64,000 nucleotides of DNA from Haloarcula salinisoli (GTDB taxonomy: Archaea; Halobacteriota; Halobacteria; Halobacteriales; Haloarculaceae): NCBI RefSeq assembly GCF_019599405.1, contig NZ_RKLQ01000001.1, positions 62,001 to 126,000 on the forward strand. The letters run 5' to 3'. The translations under genes were made by a program, and so were the position numbers. The notes below the pieces were generated by a model. The model did no database searches and was not told the origin of the DNA. It saw nothing but the letters and a program-made list of their open reading frames with translations. Positions 42,219-50,853 of this stretch are shown in pieces (within the stretch, counting starts at the first letter, position 1; each line of letters opens with the position of its first letter).

Positions 42219-42285
42219 GTGTGGGCCATAGTCCGCTGTGGAACATATCGGTGCGACCCCGTTCCCGTCCGGTGGGAACCCCGGC

Positions 42286-42297
42286 CGAAGATGTTCG
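42286..42297. promoter_or_regulatory. CGAAGATGTTCG palindrome in the radical SAM / heme-copper divergent promoter
   Basis: GGCCGAAGATGTTCGGAGG, one mismatch from the symmetric consensus. It lies 68 nt from the radical SAM start and 102 nt from the rightward gene. A degraded second copy, GGAACATATCGG, is at 42240-42251. Confidence 0.6.
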
Positions 42298-42399
42298 GAG
42301 GGAGTTACTGGGGACTCCGAGGGGTACCGACCAGTATGATACAGCCGACCACCGCGTCGGGTCGACGCCGACCGACCCACGAACGGAGTGTGATGTAGT

Positions 42400-43767
42400 A
42401 TGGGTGCCGTTCCCGGCGGTCTCGATACGGACATCGACCTCCCGATGGCGGTCCCGTTGCGACACTTCGTCGTCGGACTGGGTTTCCTCGTCGCGGGTAC
42501 GCTCGTCGGGGTCAGCGCCGTCGCGAACGCCGTCCCGGGGCTGGCCTCGCTGGCACACGTCCACCTGCTGCTCGTCGGCTGGGTCTGTGTGACCATCATG
42601 GGCGCGATGACGCAGTTCGTTCCGGTGTGGTCGGGTACGTCGCTGTACTCACAGCGGCTCGCGACGGTTCAGCTGGCGCTCGTCGCCGCCGGCGTGAGCG
42701 GCTTCGTCGTCGCGCTCACGCTCGACGCCGTGGCGTGGCTGGCTCCCTTCGGTGCGCTGATGCTGGCCGGGTTCTGGACGTTCGCGTACAACATCCTGCG
42801 GACGCTCGCTGCTCTCGATGAGTACGACGTGACCGAACGGCACTTCGGCTACGCGCTCGGATTCTTCTGCCTCCTTTCGCTGTTCGGGCTCGTACTGGCC
42901 GTCGATTTCACCGCTCCGGTCACGCCCTCGCTACCGGTCGAGCACGGGAACCTCAGGCACGCACACGCGACGATAGCCGTCTTCGGAGCCGTGCTGACGA
43001 CCGTCTACGGCGCGCTCTACCAGCTCGGGACGATGTTCACACAGACCGAACTCCACGGCGTGGACCAGTATCTGCAGTCGCTCGAAGCGGTCGCCCACCC
43101 GCTCGGTGTCGTCCTGTTGGCCGGCGGGCGGCTCGTCGATTCGGTGCTCGTCGCGCAACTGGGTGGCCTGCTCGTGGTGGCGGCTGCGTTCGCAATGAGC
43201 ACCGTCCTCGGGCGGCGGCTGTACGAGATGCGCGTCGAGTGGGAACCGATGCACACCCGATACGCCGTCGTCGCCGTTGCACTCGCGGCGTGGGCGGTGT
43301 CGACCGCTCCGGCGTGGCTAGGGGCCCCGACGACCGAGCGGCATCTGTTCGGTGCCAGCGGGTCGGCCCACCTGCTCGCACTCGGTGTCATCGGCCTGGT
43401 GCTCGTCGGGACGCTGTACCACATCGTCCCGTTTATCATCTGGGTCGACCGGTACAGCGACCGACTCGGGTTCGAAGCGGTGCCGATGATAGACGACCTG
43501 TACGACGACCGCCTCGCTGCCATCGACGGGACCCTCTGGGTCGGTGGGACTGTCGTAATCGTCGGCGCGGAGCTGGCCGACCTCTCGCCGGGTATACTGG
43601 GTGCTGGCGGTCTCATCGTGACGCTGAGTGTCGCTGCCTTCGCGGCCAATATGCTGCTGGTCGTCCACGAGCACGGTCCGGACCCGTTCGACCGGGTGTT
43701 ACTGGGCTCGCTCAGCCCGCGACCGGAGCCAGGCCCCGATGAAGACGCCCCCACCTCTGAGGTATAA
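42400..43767 (+). CDS. Heme-copper-oxidase-like / NnrS-like membrane protein
   Basis: 455 residues with 12 predicted helices and regularly placed histidines (HFVVGLGF, LAHVHLLLVG, LRHAHATIAVFGA, AHPLGVVLL, HTRYAV, SAHLLALG, YHIVPFIIWVDR). This resembles the NnrS or single-subunit cbb3/NO-reductase-like proteins found beside denitrification genes. The glutamates and full His set of a true NorB were not all identified. It lies directly upstream of nirK on the same strand, so a role in NO handling is likely. Confidence 0.65.
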   Translation: MGAVPGGLDTDIDLPMAVPLRHFVVGLGFLVAGTLVGVSAVANAVPGLASLAHVHLLLVGWVCVTIMGAMTQFVPVWSGTSLYSQRLATVQLALVAAGVSGFVVALTLDAVAWLAPFGALMLAGFWTFAYNILRTLAALDEYDVTERHFGYALGFFCLLSLFGLVLAVDFTAPVTPSLPVEHGNLRHAHATIAVFGAVLTTVYGALYQLGTMFTQTELHGVDQYLQSLEAVAHPLGVVLLAGGRLVDSVLVAQLGGLLVVAAAFAMSTVLGRRLYEMRVEWEPMHTRYAVVAVALAAWAVSTAPAWLGAPTTERHLFGASGSAHLLALGVIGLVLVGTLYHIVPFIIWVDRYSDRLGFEAVPMIDDLYDDRLAAIDGTLWVGGTVVIVGAELADLSPGILGAGGLIVTLSVAAFAANMLLVVHEHGPDPFDRVLLGSLSPRPEPGPDEDAPTSEV

Positions 43768-43776
43768 ACCGCCGGT

Positions 43777-43788
43777 AGAACATCTTCG
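43777..43788. promoter_or_regulatory. Imperfect palindrome and TATA upstream of nirK
   Basis: AGAACATCTTCG, 8-10 of 12 positions of the local palindrome depending on the degeneracy allowed. It follows the TATA-like GGTATAAACC at 43761-43770, not preceding it as in the 39-nt group, and is 99 nt before nirK. Confidence 0.45.
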
Positions 43789-43887
43789 CGTGGCCTTCTC
43801 GGGGGCTGAGAACCTCCGTCTGCCCCTATGTCATTGTGACTCGAACTCACAGATGCACGACGGAGACCGCTCCGTTGTGAGCCAACC

Positions 43888-44976
43888 ATGTCAACCATAC
43901 CCGAACCAACTCGGCGACGTGTCCTGCAAGCACTCGGTGCCGGAAGCGTGCTGCTGGCCGGGTGTAGCAGTGCAGGGCCGGTGGACCAAACCGAACAACG
44001 AACGACGTCGACGCCACAGTCCCCGAGCGCGAACGGCACACAGAGCACCGACGTCGAGCGTGTCGCCGCTGACCCGACCGATATCCCCGACCCGATAGAC
44101 CGGTCGACCTCGAAGACCATCGACGTCGAGATGACGACCCGCGAGCAGGTCGCGGAGATAGAGCCGGGCGTCACCTACGAGTACATGACCTTCGACGGGC
44201 AGATTCCGGGGCCGATGGTCCGCGTCCGACGCGGGGATACGGTCGAGCTGACCGTCACGAACGACGAGCGCAACACGATGCCCCACAACATCGACCTCCA
44301 CGCCGTTCGGGGGCCCGGCGGTGGGGCCGAGGACACGATGGTCGCGCCGGGCGAGACCGACACCATCCGCTTCCAGGCCACCTACCCCGGCGCGTTCATC
44401 TACCACTGTGCCGTCCCCAACATGGACTACCACATCTCCTCGGGGATGTTCGGGATGATACTCGTCGAGCCCGAAGACGGCCTGCCCGAGGTCGACCACG
44501 AGTTCTACTTCGGCCAGCAGGAGCTGTACACGACCGGCGAGACCGGCGAGGAGGGCCACCACGACTTCGACATGGACGCGATGACCACCGAGGAGCCCAC
44601 CTACGTACTGATAAACGGTGAAAAGTACGCCATTACGCCCGACCGCTACGGCGTGCCCAGTATGGCTGTCGGGGACACCGCACGGGTGTTCTTCGTCGCT
44701 GGCGGGCCCAACCAGACGTCCAGCTTCCACCCCATCGGCTCCGTCTGGGACGAAGTCTGGCAACAGGGTGCCATCGCGAGCCAGCCCAATCGGTTCGTGC
44801 AGACGACGCCCGTCCAGCCCGGTTCCTGTGCCATCGCGACGCTCCACGCCGAGGTGCCCGGCCCGATAAAACTCGTCGACCACGCCCTCTCGCGGGTCGC
44901 TCGAAAGGGCGCGATGGCGGTCATCTCGCGTGAGGGCGAGGCAAACACCGACGTCTTCGACCCCGACCCGGCCTGA
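43888..44976 (+). CDS. nirK: Copper-containing nitrite reductase
   Basis: 362 residues. It has a Tat-like signal with lipobox (TRRRVLQALGAGSVLLAGCSS), hence a surface lipoprotein. Two cupredoxin domains follow: type-1 copper ligands in MPHNIDLHAV, YHCAVP and MDYHISSGMFGM; type-2 histidines in the first domain and in FHPIGSVWDEVW. The protein reduces nitrite to NO outside the membrane. Its neighbours (nar operon, NnrS-like gene) and the palindromes upstream place it in the denitrification programme. Confidence 0.95.
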   Translation: MSTIPEPTRRRVLQALGAGSVLLAGCSSAGPVDQTEQRTTSTPQSPSANGTQSTDVERVAADPTDIPDPIDRSTSKTIDVEMTTREQVAEIEPGVTYEYMTFDGQIPGPMVRVRRGDTVELTVTNDERNTMPHNIDLHAVRGPGGGAEDTMVAPGETDTIRFQATYPGAFIYHCAVPNMDYHISSGMFGMILVEPEDGLPEVDHEFYFGQQELYTTGETGEEGHHDFDMDAMTTEEPTYVLINGEKYAITPDRYGVPSMAVGDTARVFFVAGGPNQTSSFHPIGSVWDEVWQQGAIASQPNRFVQTTPVQPGSCAIATLHAEVPGPIKLVDHALSRVARKGAMAVISREGEANTDVFDPDPA

Positions 44977-45258
44977 GATACTACGAGCGGACGTCACTCC
45001 GTGGCTCGTCAGCGGACCCCTCATTTTGCTGTATCCGTCGAGCCTGTGATGACAGCGAGCATTTCATATCGCGGTATTCACTTTACGCCGGCGCTGCGCA
45101 CTTGACACAGGAACTGGCCCACACTGAGCGTAGACCCTTTCAAACTCTCGTTTCGACGGACAGCACCGTGGCTACAGGCTCGAACCAGACAGCGACGGAA
45201 TCGTGCGATATCGCTGGGCGTCTCCCGGTCGTCGAAACCCCGACTCGCCCGGTCGGCG
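44977..45258. other. Intergenic region, nothing supported
   Basis: 282 bp between nirK and the converging zinc-binding protein gene. No reading frame with plausible codon use, hairpin or known RNA was recognised. Confidence 0.3.
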
Positions 45259-45531
45259 CTACGTCTGGTCGTCCGCCAGCTCGTGGTACTGCCGCAAGAA
45301 GGTCTCGCGGTCGGTTTCACCCGCCTCGGCCGCCGCGAGCGTCGCCTCCAGCCCGTCGCGTGGCTGGCGGCAGGTCTCCGTGAAACACGTTTTGCAGAGA
45401 TACTCGAAGGACTTGTCCTGTCGGTCCCAGCGGTCGCCGTGTTTGTCGTACTCGCGGGCGTCCGCCCGGGGACACTCCTCCCCACAGGCGATGCAGGTCA
45501 CCGTCTCCCCGTCGCGCCGGGACCCGAACAT
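45259..45531 (-). CDS. Small zinc-binding protein (DUF7562-like)
   Basis: 90 residues. The CIACGEECPR motif near the start and CKTCFTETC in the middle give two pairs of Cys for one or two zinc ions. The segment DAREYDKHGDRWDRQDKSFEYLCKTC resembles a conserved haloarchaeal family of unknown function. The C-terminal half is acidic and helical. Confidence 0.65.
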   Translation of the reverse strand: MFGSRRDGETVTCIACGEECPRADAREYDKHGDRWDRQDKSFEYLCKTCFTETCRQPRDGLEATLAAAEAGETDRETFLRQYHELADDQT

Positions 45532-45788
45532 ACCGGGGAGTAGCGGCCGGCGAGATAAATTGTTTTCCGAGCGGGCAAGCGGTTCGGTGGAGTGGTCGCA
45601 GTAACAGAAGCCGACTCAGAGAGGCAGAAAGTCCCACCCGTAGCCGGTTAGCCAGCCGGCATGAGTGGGGATTTCTGGTTCTCGATACTAGTCGATGCCA
45701 AATCACACACTGCCGCTGGAGCCAGCCATACGTTTATCAAACTGCCACGAGTAGTCTATACATCGGCTGTGAGGCCGCTGGCCCGACC

Positions 45789-47366
45789 ATGCAACCACCC
45801 CAGACGCTCGTCCACTCGACGCTCGACACGCTCCCCATCAACATCGCTGTCCTCGACGACGAGGGGACGATTCTGTTCACGAACCGCGCCTGGCAGGAGT
45901 TTGCCAGCGCCGACGAAGGGGAGTTGCAGGGGGTGAACTACTTCGGTACCACCGACGTCGACGCCGACGAGTACGCCGGGCAGGCTGTCGAGGGTATCGA
46001 ATCGGTCATCGACGGCGAGCAGGACCTCTTTACGCTCGAATACCCCTGTCACTCCCCGGACGAGAAACAGTGGTTCCTGATGCGAGTCGCGCCGCTGCCA
46101 CCCGAGGACGACGGCAGCGCCGTCGTCGCACACATCGATATCACACAACGGAAATTAGCCGAGCTGGCCGCCGAACGGCGCAGCGAACAGCTCAAAGCGG
46201 AACGGTCGAACCTCCAGCATCTCGTCGACCGCGTCGAGGGGCTCATCACCGCCGTCATGGACGACGTGATGAGCGCGGACTCGCGGGCCGACATCCAGCA
46301 GACGGTCGTCGACCGGCTCGCGACCGTCGACTCCTATCGGTTCGCCTGGGTCGGGGAGTTCGACCTGCGGGACGAGACGCTGCGACCGGCGGCGCTGTCG
46401 GCCGACCGCCAGACGGACCTGGCTATCTCGCTGTCCGCCGAAGACCCCGTCGCGCTGGCGGCCCGGACCGAGGAGATACAGTTCACCGACGACATCGGGC
46501 CGGCCCACGCCGAGCTGGCCGACGCCGACGTCGCGAGCCTCGCCGCGGTGCCGCTGGTCGCCGGCGAGTCCCTCTACGGCGTGCTGACGGTCTATGCCGA
46601 CAGCGCGGACGTCTTCGACCCCCGCGAGCGGGCCGTGCTCGGGGCGGTGGGCCAGGCCGTCGCCACCGCCATCGACGCCACCGAGACGAGCCGGCTGCTC
46701 ACGGCGGACAACGTCACCGAACTCGAACTCCAGATACGGGACGACGACATCTTCTTCGTCTCGCTTTCCCGCGAACTGGGCTGCCGGCTGGAGTACGGCG
46801 GGAGCGTCGCCGGTGGCGAGGAGACGGTGATGTTCTTCCTGGTCGAGAGCGACGACCCGTCGACGGTGTGTGCCGTGGCCGGCGACCACCCGCAGGTCAG
46901 CGCCGCCACCCACGTCTCGACCGCGGAGTCGACGGCGCTGTTCGAGTTCACCGTGGCCGACCCGCCGGTCGTCTCGCTGCTGGCCGACCGCGGCGCCGAG
47001 ACGCGCGATATCGTCGTCACGCCCGAACACGCCCGCTTTACCGTCACGCTCCCGTCGACGACCGAAACCAGGAGCATCGTCGAACAGGTGCGGGACCACT
47101 ACCCAACGACCGACCTGCTCTCTGTCCGGGAGCGCGACGAACCGCCGGTCTCCCGGCAGGCGTTCCTGGGCGACCTCGAGGACCGGCTGACGAACCGACA
47201 GCTCACGGCGCTGCGGAAGGGGTATCTCGGCGGCTTTTTCGACTGGCCGCGGGACGTCTCCGGCGAGGAACTGGCCGAGTCGATGGGTATCTGCCCCTCT
47301 ACGTTCCACCAGCATCTCCGGGCCGGCGAACGGAAGCTCCTCGAAGCCATCTTCGAGACGTGGTGA
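45789..47366 (+). CDS. bat: Bat-like regulator (PAS-GAF-HTH_10)
   Basis: 525 residues. A PAS domain (~10-125, HIDITQRK end), GAF (~150-300), the bacterio-opsin-activator GAF/HTH-associated domain (~310-460) and a C-terminal HTH_10 (LTNRQLTALRKGYLGGFFDWPRDVSGEELAESMGICPSTFHQHL). Bat in Halobacterium activates bop, brp and crtB genes under low oxygen and light. Its place beside crtB, crtY and brp supports the same role. A TATA-like ACGTTTATCAAAC is at about 45729-45741. Confidence 0.85.
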   Translation: MQPPQTLVHSTLDTLPINIAVLDDEGTILFTNRAWQEFASADEGELQGVNYFGTTDVDADEYAGQAVEGIESVIDGEQDLFTLEYPCHSPDEKQWFLMRVAPLPPEDDGSAVVAHIDITQRKLAELAAERRSEQLKAERSNLQHLVDRVEGLITAVMDDVMSADSRADIQQTVVDRLATVDSYRFAWVGEFDLRDETLRPAALSADRQTDLAISLSAEDPVALAARTEEIQFTDDIGPAHAELADADVASLAAVPLVAGESLYGVLTVYADSADVFDPRERAVLGAVGQAVATAIDATETSRLLTADNVTELELQIRDDDIFFVSLSRELGCRLEYGGSVAGGEETVMFFLVESDDPSTVCAVAGDHPQVSAATHVSTAESTALFEFTVADPPVVSLLADRGAETRDIVVTPEHARFTVTLPSTTETRSIVEQVRDHYPTTDLLSVRERDEPPVSRQAFLGDLEDRLTNRQLTALRKGYLGGFFDWPRDVSGEELAESMGICPSTFHQHLRAGERKLLEAIFETW

Positions 47367-47500
47367 CGCCGTCGTCGGGAACTCGCGAGCCCTACTTCCG
47401 GCTGTCCGTTCGGACGGCTACTCGACGGCAGGACGTGTCGAATTGCTTGAGTTCGGTACCGTCGGAAGTAGTAGCCACCACGGCGCTATCCGACCAGTTT

Positions 47501-47526
47501 GGCAGGTGATTTAAACCTGTCCTGCC
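47501..47526 (+). promoter_or_regulatory. Palindromic promoter region of the crtB transcript
   Basis: A GGCAGG / CCTGCC inverted repeat encloses TGATTTAAACCTGT, whose TTTAAA lies about 30 nt before an ATG at 47544. A TATA flanked by a 6-bp inverted repeat suggests a regulator site over the promoter, possibly for the adjacent Bat-like protein. The whole 47367-47686 gap otherwise has no recognised gene besides the short frame at 47544. Confidence 0.5.
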
Positions 47527-47543
47527 CTAATATTGGACATACG

Positions 47544-47687
47544 ATGCGCCACCTGGGTCCCACGAGCGAACCGCAGTCACCCTCTCTGCCGTCGGCCCGC
47601 GTTCGTTCGTCTCCACACTCCGTCCACACCTCGGAGCGGCGTGACAGTCACGGAGCGCCGAACAACAAGCCCACCACGTCGAGATAA
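47544..47687 (+). CDS. Possible 47-residue upstream open reading frame of crtB
   Basis: ATG at 47544 opens a frame of 47 residues (starting MRHLGPTSEPQSP, rich in Ser, Pro, Arg and His) whose TAA shares bases with the crtB start (TAATG at 47685-47689). It begins about 30 nt after a TATA-like TTTAAA, where a leaderless transcript would start. The composition is basic, unlike haloarchaeal proteins, so if translated it would act as a leader for coupling and not as a folded protein. It could equally be a plain 5' leader. Confidence 0.3.
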   Translation: MRHLGPTSEPQSPSLPSARVRSSPHSVHTSERRDSHGAPNNKPTTSR

Positions 47688-48658
47688 TGCAATCTGACAA
47701 TATCAAAACGAGCAAGTCGATTCAGCAGCAGACCGGTCGGACGTTCCACCTCGCGACCCGCCTCCTCCCCGAGCGGATTCGCCACCCGACGTACGTGATG
47801 TACGCCTTCTTCCGGGTCGCCGACGAGGTCGTCGACCAGCCTGACGGCCCCCCGCCGACCGTCCAGCACGAGCGATTAGAGGAGATTCGGGAAGCCGCGC
47901 TGGGCAACCGCGACCCCGACGAGATGCCCGACGGCGAGGTGCTCGCTGCGTTTCAGGACCTCCGTGAGGCCCACGACATCCCCGACGAGGAAGTGAACGT
48001 CTTCGTCGACGCGATGGAGATGGACATCGCTCAGGCCCGCTACGAGACCTTCGATGACCTCCGCGAGTATATGCGTGGCTCCGCCGTCGCCGTCGGCAAC
48101 ATGATGACGATGGTGATGGACCCCCCGCAGGCCGACACCGCCCTTCCCCACGCCCAGGCGCTGGCCGAGGCGTTTCAGCTCTCGAATTTCCTCCGTGACG
48201 TCCGCGAGGACATCCACGAGTACGGCCGGGTGTATCTCCCACAGGAGACCTTAGAGCGCCACGGCGTCACCGAGGAGCAACTCGCCAGGGCCGAAGTCGA
48301 CGAGGGGTTCCGAGCGGTGATGCAGGAGGAAATCGCCCGGACCGAAGATCTCTACCGCGAGGGCGTGGCCGGTATCCGATATCTCCCCGAGGACTGTCAG
48401 TTCGGTGTTCTGCTGTCGGCGGTGCTGTACGCCGAACACCACCGACTCATCCGCTCGCGTGGGTACGACGTGCTGACGGAGACGCCTGAACTGACCCGCC
48501 GCCGTCGCCTCTGGCTGCTCGCCCGGACGTGGTGGCACTGGCGGCGCAACGGCGACCCCGAGGCGACCTTCTACGCCGTCAGTGCCGTCTCCGAACGCGG
48601 CCCCGGTGCGACCGCGACAGAGCGGACCAGCCACGGCCAGCCGACCTGGAGAGGGTAA
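47687..48658 (+). CDS. crtB: Phytoene synthase
   Basis: 323 residues of the trans-isoprenyl diphosphate synthase fold. Motifs: TFHLATRLLPERIRHPTYVMYAFFRVADEVVD (first Asp-rich region), YMRGSAVAVGNMM and AFQLSNFLRDVREDIHEYGRVYLP (second). It joins two GGPP to phytoene, the start of bacterioruberin and retinal synthesis. The start ATG follows an upstream frame by overlap. It precedes crtY on the same strand. Confidence 0.92.
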   Translation: MQSDNIKTSKSIQQQTGRTFHLATRLLPERIRHPTYVMYAFFRVADEVVDQPDGPPPTVQHERLEEIREAALGNRDPDEMPDGEVLAAFQDLREAHDIPDEEVNVFVDAMEMDIAQARYETFDDLREYMRGSAVAVGNMMTMVMDPPQADTALPHAQALAEAFQLSNFLRDVREDIHEYGRVYLPQETLERHGVTEEQLARAEVDEGFRAVMQEEIARTEDLYREGVAGIRYLPEDCQFGVLLSAVLYAEHHRLIRSRGYDVLTETPELTRRRRLWLLARTWWHWRRNGDPEATFYAVSAVSERGPGATATERTSHGQPTWRG

Positions 48659-48672
48659 CGGAGTCACCGGCG

Positions 48673-49449
48673 ATGACTGCCGGAGTCGGCTATCTCGTCT
48701 TTCACGCCGTCGCTATCGTGCCGGTCATCGCCGCCCTGGCCGTTGTCACCCGCTACCGGCTCGGTAGCCGACGCGACGTGCTCACGGGGACGCTGGTGCT
48801 TGCCGGACTGGCGCTACTGTACACGACGCCCTGGGACAACTACCTCATCACGCGGGGCGTCTGGTGGTACGGCGACGACGCGGTCGCCATCACCTTCGGC
48901 GCCGCGCCGCTGGGCGAGTATCTCTTCTTCGTCCTCCAGCCACTGCTGGTGGGGCTGTGGGCCGCCCGGTTTCGGGTCGAGACGACGCGACCACTGTCGA
49001 TTTCCCTCCCCGAGCGGGCCCTCGGACTGGCCGGCGCCGGCGTGGTGGCCGCCGCGGGACTCGTGTTGCTCGGCGCGGACAGCGGCCTGTATCTCGGCTC
49101 GCTGCTGGTCTGGAGTGCCCCGATTCTGGCCATCCAGTGGGCCTTTGGCTGGCCGTTCCTGGTCGCACAGTGGCGTCCCCTCCTGGCCGGGACGCTCGTC
49201 CCGACGCTGTATCTCTGGGTCGTGGACCGAATCGCCATCGGCGTCGGACTCTGGACCATCTCGGAGCGCTACACCACCGGGTTCGCCGTCCCGCTGCTGG
49301 GCCTGCCCATCGAGGAGGCCGTGTTCTTCCTGTTGACCTCGCTGTTCGTCGTCCAGGGACTGGTGCTGTACGTCTGGCTCGTCGACCAGTTGCGGGCGGT
49401 CGAGCGACCTGACCGGCAGTCGCTTACGGCGCTGTTCGGGGGGCGATGA
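48673..49449 (+). CDS. crtY: Lycopene beta-cyclase (CrtYcd-type fusion)
   Basis: 258 residues with about seven helices. Two copies of the lycopene cyclase domain are seen: PWDNYLITRGVWWYG...GAAPLGEYLFFVLQPLL in the first half and LPIEEAVFFLLTSLFVVQGL in the second. It turns lycopene to beta-carotene. The ATG at 48673 lies 15 bp after the crtB stop. The next gene starts 4 bp after its stop. Confidence 0.88.
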   Translation: MTAGVGYLVFHAVAIVPVIAALAVVTRYRLGSRRDVLTGTLVLAGLALLYTTPWDNYLITRGVWWYGDDAVAITFGAAPLGEYLFFVLQPLLVGLWAARFRVETTRPLSISLPERALGLAGAGVVAAAGLVLLGADSGLYLGSLLVWSAPILAIQWAFGWPFLVAQWRPLLAGTLVPTLYLWVVDRIAIGVGLWTISERYTTGFAVPLLGLPIEEAVFFLLTSLFVVQGLVLYVWLVDQLRAVERPDRQSLTALFGGR

Positions 49450-49452
49450 CGC

Positions 49453-50472
49453 GTGCGAGGGGCCGCTCCCGTCGCCCACGAGACGCTCCGGCCGCTGGTG
49501 TTCGTCCCCGGGTGGGTCGCCCTCGCCGTCGTGCCGTTCGTGGCTGGCCTCGAACTCTCGCCCGTCCTCCAGTACGTACCCCTGGTCGCCAGCGCCCTAC
49601 TGTTGGGACTCCCCCACGGCGCTGTCGACCACCTCGCGGTGGCCCGGACCCGCGGCCGGCGTCCCGACCTGTGGGCTATCGGTCGGGTCGTCGCCCTCTA
49701 TACCGTCGTCGGCGGGGCCTACGCCGTCGCCTGGTTCCTGGCGCCCGCCGTCGCCTTCGCCCTCTTTATTTTCGTCACGTGGTTCCACTGGGGGCAGGGG
49801 GACCTCTACACGCTCGTCGTGCTGGCCGACGCCGACCACCTCCGAACGCCGGTCCAGCGTCTCGCCGTCGTCGTCGTCCGCGGCGGCCTGCCGATGCTCG
49901 TCCCACTGCTCGCCTTTCCGGAGTGGTACCGCCGGGTCGCGGTGACGCTCGTGGGTCGGTTCGCCCCCGACGCCGTGGCGGCGCTCTCGCCTGCCTTCCG
50001 GCCCGACGTTCGCCTGGGGCTGGCTATCGCCTACAGCGCCGTCGTCGTCGCGACGCTTTCCGTCGGCTACGCTCGGGCGACCGACAGCGCGCCCTGGCGG
50101 CTCGACGCCGCCGAGACGTTCGGCCTCGTCGCGTTTTTCGCCCTCGTTCCGCCGGTGCTGGCCATCGGCGTCTACTTCTGCCTGTGGCACTCGCTGCGAC
50201 ACATCGCCCGCCTCCTGCTCGTCGACGACGCGGCGACGGCCGCGCTGGGCGAGGGGGACTCGACCGCTGCGTTCGCCCGGTTCGCTCGCGACGCGGCCCC
50301 CCTGACGCTCGTCTCACTCGCGCTGCTGGCAGGTCTCGCACTGCTGGTCCCGAACCCCCCCGAGACCGTCCCCGAGTGGGTGGGGCTCTACCTGGTCTTT
50401 ATCGCCGTCGTCACACTCCCGCACGTGGTTGTGGTAACGATAATGGACGGGGAGCAACGCATCTGGGCGTAG
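49453..50472 (+). CDS. brp: Brp/Blh-family beta-carotene 15,15'-dioxygenase
   Basis: 339 residues with about eight to nine helices and the conserved histidines of the family: GLPHGAVDHLAVARTRG, FVTWFHWGQGDLY, YFCLWHSLRHIARLL and LPHVVVVTIMD. It cleaves beta-carotene to retinal, the chromophore of haloarchaeal rhodopsins. No opsin gene is in the window. It uses a GTG start. Its 3' end runs into a 39-bp tandem repeat that contains the stop codon. Confidence 0.9.
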   Translation: MRGAAPVAHETLRPLVFVPGWVALAVVPFVAGLELSPVLQYVPLVASALLLGLPHGAVDHLAVARTRGRRPDLWAIGRVVALYTVVGGAYAVAWFLAPAVAFALFIFVTWFHWGQGDLYTLVVLADADHLRTPVQRLAVVVVRGGLPMLVPLLAFPEWYRRVAVTLVGRFAPDAVAALSPAFRPDVRLGLAIAYSAVVVATLSVGYARATDSAPWRLDAAETFGLVAFFALVPPVLAIGVYFCLWHSLRHIARLLLVDDAATAALGEGDSTAAFARFARDAAPLTLVSLALLAGLALLVPNPPETVPEWVGLYLVFIAVVTLPHVVVVTIMDGEQRIWA

Positions 50473-50552
50473 CGCGAACGCGCCGCACAGGAGCAGGGCG
50501 TCTGGGCGTAGCGCGAACGCGCCGCACAGGAGCAGGGCGTCTGGACGTAGCC
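50462..50552. repeat. 39-bp tandem repeat (about 2.3 copies) at the brp 3' end
   Basis: Units start TCTGGGCGTAGCGCGAACGC at 50462 and 50501 and a shorter third (TCTGGACGTAGCC) at 50540. The two full units are identical. The first holds the brp TAG stop (50470-50472). Confidence 0.85.
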
Positions 50553-50605
50553 GGTAGCGACACGGGACAACGGAGAGAAACGGTCAGCTGACTCGGGTGT
50601 ACGAT

Positions 50606-50737
50606 TCAGATAACTAGCGTCTTCGTCTCCATGTACCGATTACAGATGTCGCAGAAGGCGTTTCCGTCCGCTTGGAGAATCGGCTTCGTCTCACACTCCG
50701 GGCAGGTCCGCTTGGCTGCGCGGTTTTCTTTCGTCAT
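50606..50737 (-). CDS. 43-residue zinc-ribbon protein
   Basis: A short gene of 43 codons. The protein begins MTKENRAAKRTCPECETKP and carries a second pair CDIC, giving a four-Cys zinc ribbon (CPEC-x17-CDIC spacing roughly). The N-terminus is basic. Similar tiny zinc ribbons are common in haloarchaea, and some have shown motility or adhesion effects. The gap to L15e is AT-rich (50745-50785), which fits a leaderless promoter. Confidence 0.7.
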   Translation of the reverse strand: MTKENRAAKRTCPECETKPILQADGNAFCDICNRYMETKTLVI

Positions 50738-50853
50738 AATTCGACTTCAGAAGCTGCGTATATTAAAATTTCTATTAATTTGTCATGTTTGTCCATGTGG
50801 CTCACGGGAGTGTTATATACCGAGACTGCGAGAGACCGGAAAAACGGCCGGCG

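Noticed and set aside
42139..42599. N-terminal extension of the radical SAM gene to 42599
   Set aside because: The upstream frame crosses the promoter with the palindrome and overlaps the divergent membrane-protein gene. The family begins close to PMVLIWEVTQ.
44977..45258. Search for a small RNA or gene after nirK
   Set aside because: No stable hairpin, promoter or coding signal could be recognised by eye.
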